Origin: Asterias amurensis
Lineage: Eukaryota > Echinodermata > Asteroidea > Forcipulatida > Asteriidae
Reading direction: 5' to 3'
Assembly (NCBI RefSeq): GCF_032118995.1
Contig: NC_092650.1
Coordinates: forward strand, 18,223,501-18,287,500
DNA length: 64,000 bases
Shown: positions 1-12,564 of the stretch, piece by piece
Numbering within the stretch: the stretch's first letter is position 1
How the letters are laid out: the number at the start of each line of letters is the position of its first letter
Notes under the pieces: model-generated
Database searches by the model: none
The model's input: the letters and a program-made list of their open reading frames with translations, nothing else
What the model was told of the DNA's origin: nothing
Program-made: the position numbers and the translations under genes

Positions 1-500
1 GACCTTTAAGAATAGTCAATGTTTCAAACTATTTTTTTTTGAATTTTTTTTTTTAAATTATTTTGACCCACACACTTATCCCCAATTTTTAAATAATTAT
101 TGAATGGCTTCATAGTATAACCTATACTGAAGAACAAACTAATATTTCAAATGAATCAGATTATTTCAGATCATGTCAAAGGTCTTCCATTATACATGTA
201 TGACATTAGTTGTTTCCAGTATTTTGTCCTGGCTTAGACAAACAACTTTGTAGTTTAGTCAGAAATTATGACAATTTTGCCAGCTTAAGCCAGCTTTGAA
301 TTTTGTCTTCTTCTTTTTCTTGTATTAATATTATACATGTGTATACTATACTATATGTATGTGTATACTATATACATGTATTGTACGTATTTATTAATAA
401 ATAATTATTCAATTTTCAGTTATTTCTTTTGACCTACCCGACCCCAATTTCAAATTGTTTTGTAATCATTGACTATTCTTACATGTCCTTAAAACTACAT
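1..500. repeat. Possible inverted-repeat element
   Basis: The segment opens with TTAAGAATAGTCAATG (about 6-21) and closes with its inverse, CATTGACTATTCTTAC (about 468-483). Just inside each end is a related GACC..CCCCAATTT stretch. This looks like a non-autonomous element with terminal inverted repeats, possibly cut by the window start. The interior is AT-rich with TATAC/ATGTAT runs and has no coding signal. Confidence 0.4.
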
Positions 501-1128
501 GCATCAAAACATTAATTCACTCTGCACAACATGCAAACTTGGCCTCAAGTCCCACTACACAGAATAATGTGCCTGGAATGAAAAAAAGAATGCTTTTCAT
601 TATCGAAGGTGTTGACTGAAGACATAGAGAGAATAAATAGTGCCTCTTACCAAGGCACCCTGGCAAGGCACTTCCAGATCAACTTACGTTCACTCTCTGA
701 AAGTCTTAACGCGTTTTCAGACCCCCTTTGGATAGCACCAAGTTCAACTGCAGGGCACCAATTTCAGTAGCGGATCAGTCCACGATTGTCCAAACTCTTT
801 TAAAATGTTCCTCTCTCTCTCTCAGTGTGTCTGGGTGTTGATTGTTCAAGGGGAATTAGTCGTCTTTTAGGATGAAAGTCCAAATCAGGCGTCGGTACGG
901 CCTGATCGTCCTGGTTTCCAACCGAGGTATACCCCCTCGTCAATTCCGGCCGGATCCCGTCTTTTGCTCATTCTAAAGGTGACCAGGTTCCAAAGACTTC
1001 GGTTTGGACCTACAGTCTATAGTCAGTCAAAGAGATAACTGCCATGTAAATATCTGGAAAAAGTGCTTAGCTTGCAAATTAGATCCTCAGACAGCACAAC
1101 AACATAAACACCAGTGATTCAACCTTAC
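501..1128. other. Intergenic, no gene seen
   Basis: No exon with believable splice sites and no long frame is seen on either strand. A CCGGATCCCGTC stretch near 950 recurs near 8590, which suggests dispersed repeat fragments. Confidence 0.5.
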
Positions 1129-1241
1129 CTGTTCACCAAGTTTGTTTTTTGTCGCACCCTTGAGTTTTTTTTTATCCCGGCACACTGTACAGAAATCTGT
1201 TGTCGTCTTAAGGGTGCCCTTTGACCTCTGACAGCTGGTTT
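1129..1241 (-). CDS. Candidate internal exon, unknown gene
   Basis: On the minus strand a good acceptor (pyrimidine-rich, ending GCCTACAG) precedes 113 bases that end in ACAG followed by GTAAGG, a strong donor. Two frames are open. One gives a basic peptide; the other contains TTDFCTVCRDKKK with paired cysteines and a lysine-rich tail. I do not recognise either and found no partner exon nearby. It may be a real exon of an unplaced gene, or chance. Confidence 0.22.
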
Positions 1242-1565
1242 CTGTAGGCAAGGAAAACAGGTAGCGTTTAGTAAAGTGGCTGATGGCACAAAAAGCTTCT
1301 GTGTATAAACATGTGTACCCAAAAATGCAGGGCTTTATCGGAGGAAATCCATTTTCCCAACTGAGGTAGGACAAGGATCAACAGCAGCTGTGTGTTCACA
1401 ATTTGTGAGCTGTGTGAAAATAAATTGTTGAACATGATTGTGAAGCTTCCGCAGTTAATAGATCTTTCTCAGGATGAAGCCACAATGTGTTCCCTTCAAT
1501 GTAATCTACGTGGCTACTGGCGGCTTTGGCTATAGCTGTTGCTAAGGGTGTTGCTCTAGTGCAGC

Positions 1566-1737
1566 CTATGGCCCTTTTCAAAACCATGGCTTCAGCTTTG
1601 GATTCGGCTCAAAACTCTATTCTCTCGTCTGAAGCCCTGAGCGCGTATACCCCAAGCACGTGCAATGTCAAAACAACCGGTGGGGCCAAGCTAGCCTGAG
1701 CCGAATCCAAAGCCATCGTTTCGAAAAGGGCCTTTGG
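1566..1737. repeat. Short fold-back element
   Basis: The left arm (about 1568-1612, ggcccttttcaaaaccatgg.. to ..ggattcggctca) is the inverse of the right arm (about 1696-1735, tgagccgaatcc.. to ..cgaaaagggcc), around an ~85-base centre. A related CCAAAGCTGAAG..GGCTTTGG segment occurs near 55690-55735. No protein is encoded. Confidence 0.6.
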
Positions 1738-1890
1738 CTCAATGCATGATGACACAGGGATCCAGCTGAAGCCAAAGCCAGTAATTCAGACACCTCCTAA
1801 ACCAGAGGCAGGAAGAGAAAATGGTCAGTCCCATTTTTGGTGGATGAGACTCTCTACCTATCATTGCTATTCAGAGAAGGGTACAAGACA

Positions 1891-2068
1891 CAGGCCTGGA
1901 AATACAGTTTTTTACATGCAGGCCACAAAGGCCATAGGCTCCACTGCCCCTGGTATTGGCCTTGGTGCCCCTTCAAAAGTTTCCCATCAAATTTAAGATT
2001 TTCTAATGGAAGTGCAATTTGCAAAATGGAAATAGCCTTGCCCTTTCAAAGGTAAAATTCCAGGCCTG
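1891..2068. repeat. CAGGCCTGGAAAT palindromic repeat, copy 1
   Basis: The element starts CAGGCCTGGAAAT and ends AAAATTCCAGGCCTG. Its interior carries 'ccttggtgccccttcaaaag' and 'tggaagtgc' phrases shared with copies at 3184-3337 and 8207-8452 and with fragments at 7190-7560 and 41280-41430. The terminal inverted repeats and lack of coding capacity fit a MITE-like family. Confidence 0.6.
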
Positions 2069-3183
2069 AAGACATGGATGCAGTCATGATACATTAGTCC
2101 AACACCATGGATGAAGAATCTGCGTCAATGAGAATAATAAAGGTTCAGAGACGTAGGTGTTATACGCTGCTTCCAATCCAGCACTAGCGTTGGCGTTTCT
2201 TACACAATATCAGAGTTTGTAAATTCTATAATGTATTCTGTATAAACTAAAGTACATTTACCGTACCCTCAATAAAGATCTGCAAGCCACAGTGCTTTAG
2301 GCTCTCTGCTGCTGACCGCTGCACGGACTAACACACAGAGATGTGATGTGTCTCCTAAATAACAAGTCTCTTATCTCCTAATAAAACGTCAGCGTTATTA
2401 TTCGATCACAGATCTGACGGTGCGGCGGCAGACGACAAGAGGCACACGTGCAAACTAAAGCCAGCTAGTACTACTAGGTCATCACGTAGACCATGCTAAC
2501 ATGTACAAACTCCTCCAATATTAACGCCATGGTGACTTTGAAATGCAAAACCCGGCTGGATTATATATGCAGCGGGGAATATATGCAGAGAGGTATTTTT
2601 CTTTGTGCTACTGGATGTAACCCTAGATGGTCGAGGATCAACTGCCGGAGCGAGCGTGCCTGGGTTTGCCAGGGGGGAGAGGGGAGGGGAGGGGGGGCTA
2701 TGTTTCATTTCTTGTATTATTATTATTAGCGCTCACCCCATGACGAAGTGGCTAATGTTTGTGTTATTGGGTTATTCAACCAGAATAAGGCTGCCTGACC
2801 ATGTGGGACTTAAGCACACTGTGAGAGGTGCCTTTAGTTCTCCCCCATTGTTGTGGAATTGGCTGGGTTTGGTGTCAAATTTTTTTTCAATTCAGTCTGC
2901 AAAGTCTGAAGAAATCAGATTATCTGTGTAGTCAACTGCACTGGTTTCTATTGTATGATGCTCACAAATCATGCTGTCGTTGAGTGTTGTAAAAACAGCT
3001 TTTAAGTTTACATAATATTCCCCTTTTTTTTAATCCACTTGGAGTGCTTATCATTTCAACACCCTAATTAAGTGGTCAGAAATGTACACAACCCAAATGA
3101 ACTTGTACTAAAATGTGTTTCAAGTTCCACTTGAGAAGTATGGCTGTAAAAAAAAATTCAAAGCACTCATATCAGGGAAAGTA
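2069..3183. other. Intergenic, CpG-containing stretch
   Basis: No gene is supported. About 2390-2470 and 2630-2700 are more GC/CpG-rich than their surroundings and could be promoter-like, but no linked coding exon was found. A purine-rich GGGGAGAGGGGAGGGG run lies at 2672-2697. Short frames here lack family resemblance. Confidence 0.4.
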
Positions 3184-3337
3184 CAAGGCCTGAAATTACA
3201 TAGAGGCCTTGACACTCATTGCCCCTGATCTTGGCCTTGGTGTGAACACTTTCCCATAGACTTCAACATTTACAATGGAAGTGCCCTTTTCAAAATGAAA
3301 ATGGCCTTGCCCTCTCAAAGATGAAATTCCAGGCCTG
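3184..3337. repeat. CAGGCCTGGAAAT palindromic repeat, copy 2
   Basis: It begins CAAGGCCTGAAATTACA and ends GAAATTCCAGGCCTG, with the same internal phrases as the copy at 1891-2068. Confidence 0.6.
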
Positions 3338-4715
3338 TAGCCCTGAGTATATTATGCCTTCACACATCGATGTAAGTTAATTACACAAGCACGAGTGGAA
3401 TACGTAAAAAATATAGCACTTTTGCGTCTCACACCCAAAAAGCCAAGCAAACTTGGCCCGTGACATAGACGCAGGTTGTGATATGGGCCGTGCAATATGG
3501 GTTTATATAACACTGTTGTTGCTATGGATCGAGCTAGTGAGTCAAGAATTTAAGCCTACTTAAAAATAAAGCCAAATAATGTGTGTTTCAATTTATAGAC
3601 TCTATCTAGAGACTTGAAACAAGCCACTTTCAAAGATTTATGAGAAAAAAAAGGCGATTTCACTAGCAACCCAAAGAGTCTATAACTAAGTATAAGGGAA
3701 TTTGATGGGGCACCAAAGTCTCTGTGCACAAACCTTCAAGTGCCTTTTTCTTTTCAGTACATGTAGATGGTATCTAATTTAGGGTACATGGGCTTATCTA
3801 GGCAAACTTTTGGTTTCCTAGGGGTTCTGGCGGACCAGGGCTAACCTATAAATTGTACATCTCTGATGCGACATGACAAAAACCAATTACAAGCATGGGC
3901 CGTGAAGAGGCAAACTCAAAAACAAAACGATCCCAAGAGTATTGTTGGGCCTCTTCATTGATCACGCCACAACTTGATCAATCCCGTCCCCCGAAAATAA
4001 CTGAAAAAATATTATCATTGACGTACGAGTCCGGAAGCTCTTCATCCCAACTGTTCAGGGAAAACGACACGGTCATCGACAAAATCTATATGCCCCCCTG
4101 CTTACGTATACAGCAACAGAGACCCCCTTGGGATGTGGGGGTTTTGTTTTCCCGAAATTCATGGTAGGGTTATGCAGGGGATAGCGGCTTCCTCTTGCCG
4201 CCGCGGTAGGGCTCTGTTTTTAATTCGAAGAGCGAGAGACAAGTTCCTAATTGGAAAAATCTGTGAAGGGGATTCTTTTAAAGATGATGAGTTTATGACC
4301 TGAGGTGTTAGGAAAGAGACAGGATTATGTCGATTTTTTGTCTTCTGTTAACAATTAGTATAGCTTGAGTCAAATGAAGGGGTTTGTTTTGTTAACAATT
4401 TTCTTTCCCGATGACGACTTGTTTATTAAGAGTCCATGGGTCTATGAAGAGTGAAGACTGATGTTTGCTCTATGTGTTACAGCTTGTTTCTTTTCATTTA
4501 AACATGTCATTTAAAAACCTAACTTTACTAAAATTTTATAAAGGTTGACATTGTTTTTTATATTTTTTTTATTTTTATTATTTAAGGAAAAGAGTGAGTA
4601 AAAGTAATGTCACAGATGCACAAATACATGTACATACATAGTGTTAAGATATGGTCATTCATTTCAATTTTGCTAAATCACAATGAGAAGTGTAAGTTTT
4701 GAGGCAGAATCTTAA
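3338..4715. other. Intergenic, no gene seen
   Basis: A 90-codon frame at 3895-4167 (+) has no recognisable domain and no splice partners. An inverted pair around ATAGACTCT (about 3596-3604) and AGAGTCTAT (about 3675-3683) suggests another small repeat. T-rich runs lie near 4540-4590. Confidence 0.4.
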
Positions 4716-4783
4716 TGGACTGGCAATGAGGTCACTAGAGCACGCCTATTCCCTCAGGGGACTGTGTGAGTGACCAGAGCAGG

Positions 4784-4822
<39 letters not shown>

Positions 4823-4895
4823 GTGGGGGGGGGGGGGGGATAGGCCCCGCTTCTGGTCACTCCTAGGCCCGAGGGGATAGACCTTGCACTAGTGA
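4715..4895. repeat. Inverted repeat around long poly-G tract
   Basis: A run of about 37 G (4785-4821) is followed after TGT by another of about 15 (4825-4839). Flanks are inverted: GAGTGACCAGAGCAGGCGGGG on the left pairs with CCCCGCTTCTGGTCACTC on the right. The tract can form G-quadruplex DNA and its exact length may be unreliable in an assembly. Confidence 0.7.
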
Positions 4896-6587
4896 TTGAA
4901 TCATGACAGTCCTTATGTACTATAACTTACCTCGAAGCAAAATACATTCAATTGTAATATGAAATGACACAAAAGGGCTTTTTAGGAAAAAGTTGAAAAG
5001 CACTGCAGAAGTCCAATTGATTCACCTGAGTAAATATCCCCAAAACATCCCCAAAAACACTTCAGGCTTCAACTTCAGGCAAAAATATTTAAATGAAAGT
5101 TTTTCCATTATGGCAATTTTTTATGCAAATCAGTAAATATATATTTGTTTCTTAGTAAAACCCTCCATGGTAAAACGTATTATCGTTGCGCACACCATTT
5201 AATGCCAAGAAGTGTATCTCTTGTACACAAAATCAAAAACTAGGTCATTTCCTTCCTCTGTGATCTTACTGTACTCACACACACACTAAACCAGGTTGAC
5301 AACTGGATTTAAAACAATAAGCAGTACACACCAATATAGCACTCTACAGCTCATCTTCATCGCTTTATCACGTACTGTACATCAACGCATGTAAATTTCA
5401 CTGTAGGTCAGTCACTCAAAGACACCTCACTAGATTTTACGAGCCATATGGGTGGGTATTTAACGCTCATCATATCAATGCATGTTGTGTGATTAAGTGT
5501 TCGTTAGATAAAGCAGGCTAATTTTGTTGGGCGTTGGGAAATATTATGGGCTACATGTATGTAAACAACATTATAGTTTCCAGTGTAGATTTACTAAGCA
5601 GATACACATTTACATAATTGATAGATCGGCTAAGCTAAGCAGACATCAATGTGTAGATTGGCTTAGCAGATATCACAGATTGCACTTGTACTGTAGATTG
5701 GCTATAACCATATTAATTGCATGTGTCGACTGGCTAAGCAGGTGTCAAAAAACATAAAAATACATTGGTTTAATGGATCAATTACAGCATGGAGCAATCA
5801 ACAATGGTAGATTTGCTATTAAGCAGGAACTGCTGATTTCTGCTTAGCAGAAATATTCAAGCAATATTTGTTTGCTATTACTTGGGAAAGCTGTTGTGTA
5901 GGCTGCTTATTTTTAAGAGTGATTACAAAACGTACAGTGCATGTGATACACAATGCACCTTTCTCTTTATAAAATGGAGTACCGGTAACACTGGGTTTCT
6001 GAGACTGCAAATGGTCCCCCCTGCCACTTTTTACTCAGCAGTTCGTCATTAAAGTGTTTCATTGTGAGAAGTTCACCAGCAGTTCACTGTAGAAGGTCAC
6101 GTAGGACATAGCCTTCATGGGCATACTCACCAGGAGCCAGTTTCATAAAGTCTGTAAACACCTCTGCTTACCAAACTTCCCTTCAAAGGTTTGATCTACA
6201 GTACATGTATCCATGGAGATTCCTCCATGATGTATCATAACCAAAAGAGTTGTACTTTCAGAAAAAAATGCATGCTAACTTGCTGGCAGATTTTGTACAC
6301 AACACATGCCTGGAGTAACACATCATTGGTGCCCTGGACATTCTGCTTTAAAGCAAGCAGTCCATAGAAAGTGACCTTACATTGTACTTGCCCAGGACTC
6401 AAAATTTACACTAGACCGCATGCCTGAGGCCAGAGATTTTAGAACCGTGCCAGTTAAAACTACAAACTGTAAAAAAAACTACAAGTCAAATTGATCAACA
6501 AATTACCTTTCTGTTATTTTTTATAACTAAGAATTACTTTTATCTTTCAATGGTGTTGAGAATTGAAACGTGTGAAATATTTACCAT
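4896..6587. other. Intergenic, no gene seen
   Basis: No supported gene. Diffuse repeats of 'gattggcta' and 'ctaagcag' type occur between 5560 and 5750. 'gcttagcagaaat' phrases (around 5845) recur near 16210, 25510, 28572 and 50270 and mark fragments of another dispersed element. Confidence 0.4.
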
Positions 6588-6968
6588 TTAAAGGCAGTGG
6601 ACACTATTGGTAATTGTCAAAGACTAGCCTTCACAGTATCTCAACATATGCATGAAATAACTAACCTGGGAAAATTTGAGCTCAATCGGTCATCAAAGTT
6701 GCGAGATAATAGTGAAAGAAAAAAACACCCTTGTCACACGAAGTTGTGTGCGTTTAGATGGTTGATTTCGAGACCTCAAGTTCTAAATCTGAGGTCTCGA
6801 AATCAAATTCGTGGAAAATTACTTCTTTCTCGAAAACTATGGCACTTCAGAGGGAGCCGTTTCTCACAATGTTTTATACCATCAACCTCTCCCCATTACT
6901 TGTCACCAAGAAAGGTTTTATGCTAATAGTTATTTTGAGTAATTACCAATAGTGTCCACTGCCTTTAA
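6588..6968 (+). mobile_element. Family A MITE-like element, full length
   Basis: A 381-base element begins TTAAAGGCAGTGGACACTAT and ends with the inverse, ATAGTGTCCACTGCCTTTAA, so it has long terminal inverted repeats. The centre holds a second hairpin: TTTCGAGACCTCA and TGAGGTCTCGAAA separated by about ten bases. Short open frames inside are conserved only because the repeat is; there is no transposase. It recurs many times in this window in both orientations. Confidence 0.85.
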
Positions 6969-9094
6969 GACAGAATTTATAAGATAAATCCTCCTTTGAG
7001 CTTGTTTCAATAAAACATCTCGAATGTGATACACTGTGTAGAAAATTTCTCATATGATTCTGGTCCTAGAACCAACTTTCTGGTCAGTAAAAGTTTTGAA
7101 AATTATACAAGCCCATTTACTGGTTCTGATAGTCAGTTGTTTTAAATATCATTTGACCATTCAGCAGACCACTTTTATGGGAGAACGCCAATTGTGGTTG
7201 CGCGGGCAAGGAATTTTACTTTACAAAGGGCACTTCCATTGGGAAATCTTTAATTAACAGGGAACTTTTGAACCCCGAGCACCAAGGCCAAGACCGGGCA
7301 AGGCCAAGACCGGGCAAGGCCTTTTTCAGTTTGCAAAGGGCACTTCCATCAGGAAATCTTTTTAAAAGTTTACATGTAGGCCTAAAGGGAACTTTGCACC
7401 AAGGCTAAGATCGGGGCAAGGCCATTTACTGGTACAGTTTGTAAAGGGCACTTCTAATCCCATTGGAAAAACTTTCAAGTCTATGGGAAACTTTTGACCA
7501 GGGACAAGACCAGGGCAAAAGAGGGCATGGAGTAGGTGTACGTGCATTTCCAAGCCTGGCACTGACCTTAGAAGAACAAAGTGCCTGCAGTAAGCAAAGT
7601 TTTCTGCTAATTTTTGCAGATCTTATACTCTGAAGGCAATGGGTTCTAGGTCAATCAGGGTTTGCTGTACAGAGGACAACTTCTTTAGCTCTGAATGATG
7701 ACGGCTTTTAACACAAAGTACCCGCAGGTTTTGTAACGATCGAAAGAAACACAAGCTCAGAGTGTGCAACAAATCCAGGTAAGTAAATCCGCTTTTGAAC
7801 CCCGGGCTACATGCGTATGTACGTATATAGTACAAATCTTATTCCAAGGTTACTATAATGTGAAGTGGATATATATATGGGTTAATGCTACAGGTGTACA
7901 AACAGGCAGCCGTTTGAATGCAATGACCGTAATAATTGGCCGACACCAGGTATCACCTGATGATGCACAAAGGAAATTTAAAATACAATACTGTCACACA
8001 GTGGTTAAGTGTGACGTATTATGTGGCGTGTCATAACCGAGCGGTCTGGTTATAGCTGGGCCCTGGCTCTGGTGATGTCAGCGGAGGAGTTCCGGTCCCG
8101 GTCTCGACACTTCTGCCCATGGATTTGTAAAAAGTTGGGTAGGTAATTCTGCTCTACCAGGCAGGCTCCCAGTGGATAGTGCCCATGCTTACATCCGTAT
8201 AGACTGCACGCCTGGAAATACACACACGCTACATGATAGGCCATGGCCTCCGTTGCCCGTGGTCTTTGCCTAGTTGCACCTTCAAAAACGTCCCATTGAC
8301 TTTTAGATTTTCCAACAGAAGTGCCCTTCCATTGTCATTATTTCTTTTTTAAAAGTCAATGGGGAAACTTTTGAAGGGCACCAAGGCCAAGATCAGGGGC
8401 TACAGAGGCCATGACATTGGCATTCATGTCCTGTGTGTAAATTCCAGGCCTGCCGTGCCTGGATCTTACATTTATAAGGTACAGGACTTCCAGGCATCTG
8501 TCATGTCTGTATTCTATTTCATAAGATTAATTTGGATTAGACTAATGACCAGGAAGATGAGGCCCCCGTCGACAAGGTTCAAATCGTTGCAAAGCTCCCA
8601 ACCGGATCCCGTCTCAGAGTAAAACCACTGCCTAGTGAATATTTATGTTTTACAATTATACTCATTGCCAAGATTCCATTAAATAGTTTTTATCAAGGCC
8701 AGATGCTTAGCTGCTGACATCTCGTCGCCACCTGAATTTTCTTGTTTCAAATTTTAAACCAGTTTTATGACCTGTATGAACAGCAGGGCCCCAATTAAAC
8801 ACAGCGGGCAATATTTATAAGGATGGAGTAATTGGAAAAAGAAAATATATAATTTTCAACTTTCTACTAAAGGTTGTTGGTAACAACGCTTTAAGCTAGG
8901 ATTACAACAAAGGCTTTTATGACAAGAAACGGTTGAGTTTACCTCGTGATAAAAAAATAACTTTGAGATTACAACTTTATAAACATTTAGTTGCTCCTTT
9001 GAAATCAGTTTAAAACAAGCTTTAGTTCAGGGTCATGACCTCAGGTTACATTTAGTACATAAATTTACCCAGTGAATTTAAATTTATTGGTTCC
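6969..9094. other. Intergenic, repeat fragments
   Basis: No gene is supported. 7190-7560 carries several degenerate copies of the 'gggaactttt-gaacccc-caaggccaaga' phrase belonging to the CAGGCCTGG family. The remaining sequence has no conserved frame or splice structure that I can recognise. Confidence 0.4.
8207..8452. repeat. CAGGCCTGGAAAT palindromic repeat, copy 3
   Basis: It begins CACGCCTGGAAATACA and ends GTAAATTCCAGGCCTG. A long internal inversion is visible: 'ttgcaccttcaaaaacgtcc' against 'ggaaacttttgaagggcacc'. Confidence 0.6.
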
Positions 9095-9475
9095 TTAAAG
9101 ACAGTGGACACTATTGGTAATTGTCAAAGACCAGTCTTCTCACTTGGTGTATATCAACATATGCATAAAATAACAAACCTTTGAAAATTTGAGCTTGATT
9201 GGTTGTCGGAGTTGCGAGATAACTATGAAAGAAAAAAGTACCCTTGTCACACGAACATGTGTGCTTTTAGATGCTTGATTTCGAGACCTCTAAACTTGAG
9301 GTATCGAAATCAAATTCGTGGAAAAAGACTTTTTTCTCAAATACTATGGCACTTCAGAGAGAGCCTTTTCTCACAATGTTTTAGACCATCAACCTCTCCC
9401 CATTACTCGTCACCAAGAAAGGTTTTATGCTAATAGTTATTTTGAGTAATTACCAATAGTGTCCACTGCCTTTAA
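9095..9475 (+). mobile_element. Family A MITE-like element
   Basis: Starts TTAAAGACAGTGGACACTAT and ends AGTGTCCACTGCCTTTAA, with the central GAGACCT..AGGTATCGAAA hairpin partly decayed. Same orientation as the 6588 copy. Confidence 0.85.
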
Positions 9476-11949
9476 AAGAAAGTTTAAACCCAATGGTGGC
9501 AGTTTTCCAATGATATTTTCAAAACTTGACCGACTTTTTTTTCTTTTCTTTTTTTCGGGGGGAGGTGGGGGGGGGGGGGATTCTACTACAGGGCTTGTAC
9601 ACGTAGGTACAAATGTAGCTCAAACTTACACTGGACCAGAAACAAGCTCACAACCAGAACAAGCATTTAAGAGAACATACATTTAATTTCATTTATTTTA
9701 TGGGTAAGAGCACTTCGATACTCAACAAATTCTGAAAAAAAAATTACACAATGACATGGAAGGTAATATTAATTAATATAAAACACCATTTAGTCTTCAG
9801 TTACTGGCCATACACTTACATCACTGGCCAAATAGGCCTGTGGTCCAGTAGCCCAGGTTGGACTCCTCGGTTGCGTGCACTGACGTCCTATTATTATTAT
9901 TATGAAAGTGTTGATCACTGACATTTTGAGCTTAGACGACCACCAACCCTTTGGCTTTTGGAGCAACAGGGGGACACCAATCTCTAAGCTAACTGCCAGT
10001 ATAACCATAGAGGAAGGAAGAGAAGGAGTTTGAACGAAGGGACTTTAAAAGCCAAACCCGTGGTACCACGGTTGTTTATCGACACCTCGTAATCACCCAC
10101 ATACCTTAAAACACAAACAATGGGCAACGGGACGTCTGTGAGTTTGCACTTGCGCACTTGGTTCTTTACGCAACTTATGGCGTCGTATGTCGTATGGATA
10201 TAATAAAAAAAAAAAAAACTTTTTTGAGACCTGATAACATTTGTGTACGCTTTCGCCCACCAAATCGAAAAACATATTTGAATACCAACCACCCTCAAAA
10301 TATGCTATGATATATTCATGAAAACACCACAAACGGTAAATGAAGAAGTCAATTACAACTCACCTTCTACAACTCCGATTTTCATGTGAAAAAAAAAACC
10401 CAAAAGAACAGGCAAAAAATATCGCAATCGTTTGTACCATGTGCGCATTCATGAAAGACAAAGAAAACACACTGCGTTTTTCCTGTTTTCACGGCAAACA
10501 AGACAGTATGGTTTCCCGTTGAAGCCATACATGGAAGAAACATCTGCAGTGACTACAAGTGTTCTTTGAGACTCTGTGTATGACTCTATAGCCAGCAGTT
10601 GCCTTCATTTTATTCAAAATATTTTTTTTATTAAATTTTAGAAATTACCATGGTAACTTGCAAAAAATAAAAAATAAAATAAAATGTGTGAATAATTACT
10701 GAATACTGGCTTCCAAATCTGATTTTTGTTATTTTTATTTTTTTTCCCCCTTAATATTTTTAATTAAGCGTATAAATAAACAGCGATAATTGAATCAACA
10801 AGCTGATGTTTAAATTTTAATATTAATAATAATATTGATATGAGGGTTAAAAAATAAAAATCTCCAAAAATATTAGAAAATGATATAAGGCACATGGCTT
10901 CTTTAGGCTTCTGTATTTTTTTCCAGAATGCTCAGCAAAACATTCAGTCACATGATTTTGATCATCATGAATTGTGAATTGAAATAGTGTTTGATGAAAC
11001 TTTTTCGATGGGCAAATATTTGTATATGGCCTCAACATTGACATGTTTTTTAACCTTGTAGAAATGCCTCAAATACCAAACATTTTGTATTTTACAAGTG
11101 CAAATGACCAGTGGAGCCTTACATGTTTCTAAGTTTTGGTCAAGGTTGCTTGGCACACAATTTTTATCTAGGGACTGTTTACATCGCGCACAGAGAGGTA
11201 AAAGATTTGCCACGATTTTAGGGACACCTCGAAAACAGGACCTCCTAGGCCTACGATACATATTAAATTAAATACTTACTTTTATACGAGGAACACGGCC
11301 GTACACTGCCACTACCACTACACCAGGCTGTTGTCACCACTACCAGCCGGAGGACCAGAGAAACCGACGACTGTCGTCAAATGTCACTGTTTATCACCAT
11401 TGGAACCCCGCCACTTGAGAAGAGAAAGAAACACAACTCAACCAGAACCATGTGGTTGTGGATCAGCAATATGGCAATCAGATCAGAGCGTGCAGCGAAA
11501 TCAACTCTCGCGCCGCTGGAATTGTTTAGCTTTTTCTGCCAAGCAAAATAGCTAGCTTGAGCTACTCTAGCATAGCGGGGAGCTATAGAACTGGAACTGT
11601 CTGGATCCAATCCTAAAACTATATTTTATTTGGTTATAAAAATAACAGCACGGCGGGCAGACGGACACATGCGATGGCGCTATGCAACAAGAACAACGTG
11701 GATGTACGTGTGTGTGTGAAGGGGGTGGGGGGGGGGGGGGCGTAGGAATGTAAACATGCCAAACATTGTTGGCACAAGAGGGCTCACTTCATCATCATCA
11801 GCTTCGTACGTAAAGGAAGAAACATTCGGAAAATGTCACAGGCAAAATCACAATAATATTGGGTTGGCCAGATTATGTTTTTAAAAACATTATTCATGAA
11901 ACATCGACAATTTAGTCGAAAAACCCATTACACCAGGACAGTGCATGAT
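9476..11949. other. Intergenic, possible 5' region at 11.28-11.6 kb
   Basis: No coding gene is supported. Poly-G runs occur at about 9557-9579 and 11722-11740. On the minus strand, 11285-11600 is relatively CpG-rich and ends in AAAA followed by GTAAGTA, a good donor, so it could be a non-coding first exon of an unplaced gene. Frames in the interval lack any family signature. Confidence 0.3.
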
Positions 11950-12282
11950 ACGACACTTTCGAAACAGAAAAAAAAAAAAAGTTCACAGATTTACAAATAA
12001 CTTTATAGGGTTTACAGAAGGTAATGGTGAACTCTATTATTCCATGAAATGCTTTAATTTTTTGAGAAAACATTAAAACAATTATCAATTCTCGATATCG
12101 AGAATAACGGATTTATTTTAAATACATGTCATGACACGGCGAAACGTGCGGAAACATTGGTGGGTTTTTACCATTATTTTCTCCCGACTCCGAATTTTCA
12201 GAGGTTTGTTACTATAACTTGTGATACACGAAGTGTGGGCCTTTGGACAATACTGTTTACCGAAAGTGTCTAATGGCTTTCA
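11950..12282 (+). mobile_element. Family E element (truncated or diverged)
   Basis: It shares with 24196-24568 the sequence from 'cagaaaaaaa..gttcacagatttacaaataa' through 'catgtcatgacacggcgaaac' to 'accgaaagtgtctaatggctt'. The intact relative has terminal inverted repeats around CCATT..CCCTTTCGGTA. Confidence 0.65.
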
Positions 12283-12564
12283 TATGCCTAAAGGAAAACG
12301 TAACTCGTCAAACTGATGCATAAAAAGCAATTTAGAGTAAATAAAACTTTGGGATATCCATGAATTAAATCGCTGGTGCTCTAACACAATTAGCAAATGT
12401 TGGTAATGTGCGTCAGAGCACCAGAGATAAAAAAAACCACTTAGTTTTACTGAGCTCTAACAAAAATAAAATTATAGCGTTTTGTGAATTGAAGTCACAA
12501 ACTTGATATTTAATTCTTCGATCAATGACATACGAAATGCGTCCCTGAAACTTCGGGGATATCA

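Noticed and set aside
3895..4167. 90-codon plus-strand frame
   Set aside because: No domain, no splice context, biased toward low-complexity residues.
11331..11610. Overlapping frames on both strands at 11.3-11.6 kb
   Set aside because: Likely open by chance in a GC-richer, possibly 5' UTR, region; no conserved motif.
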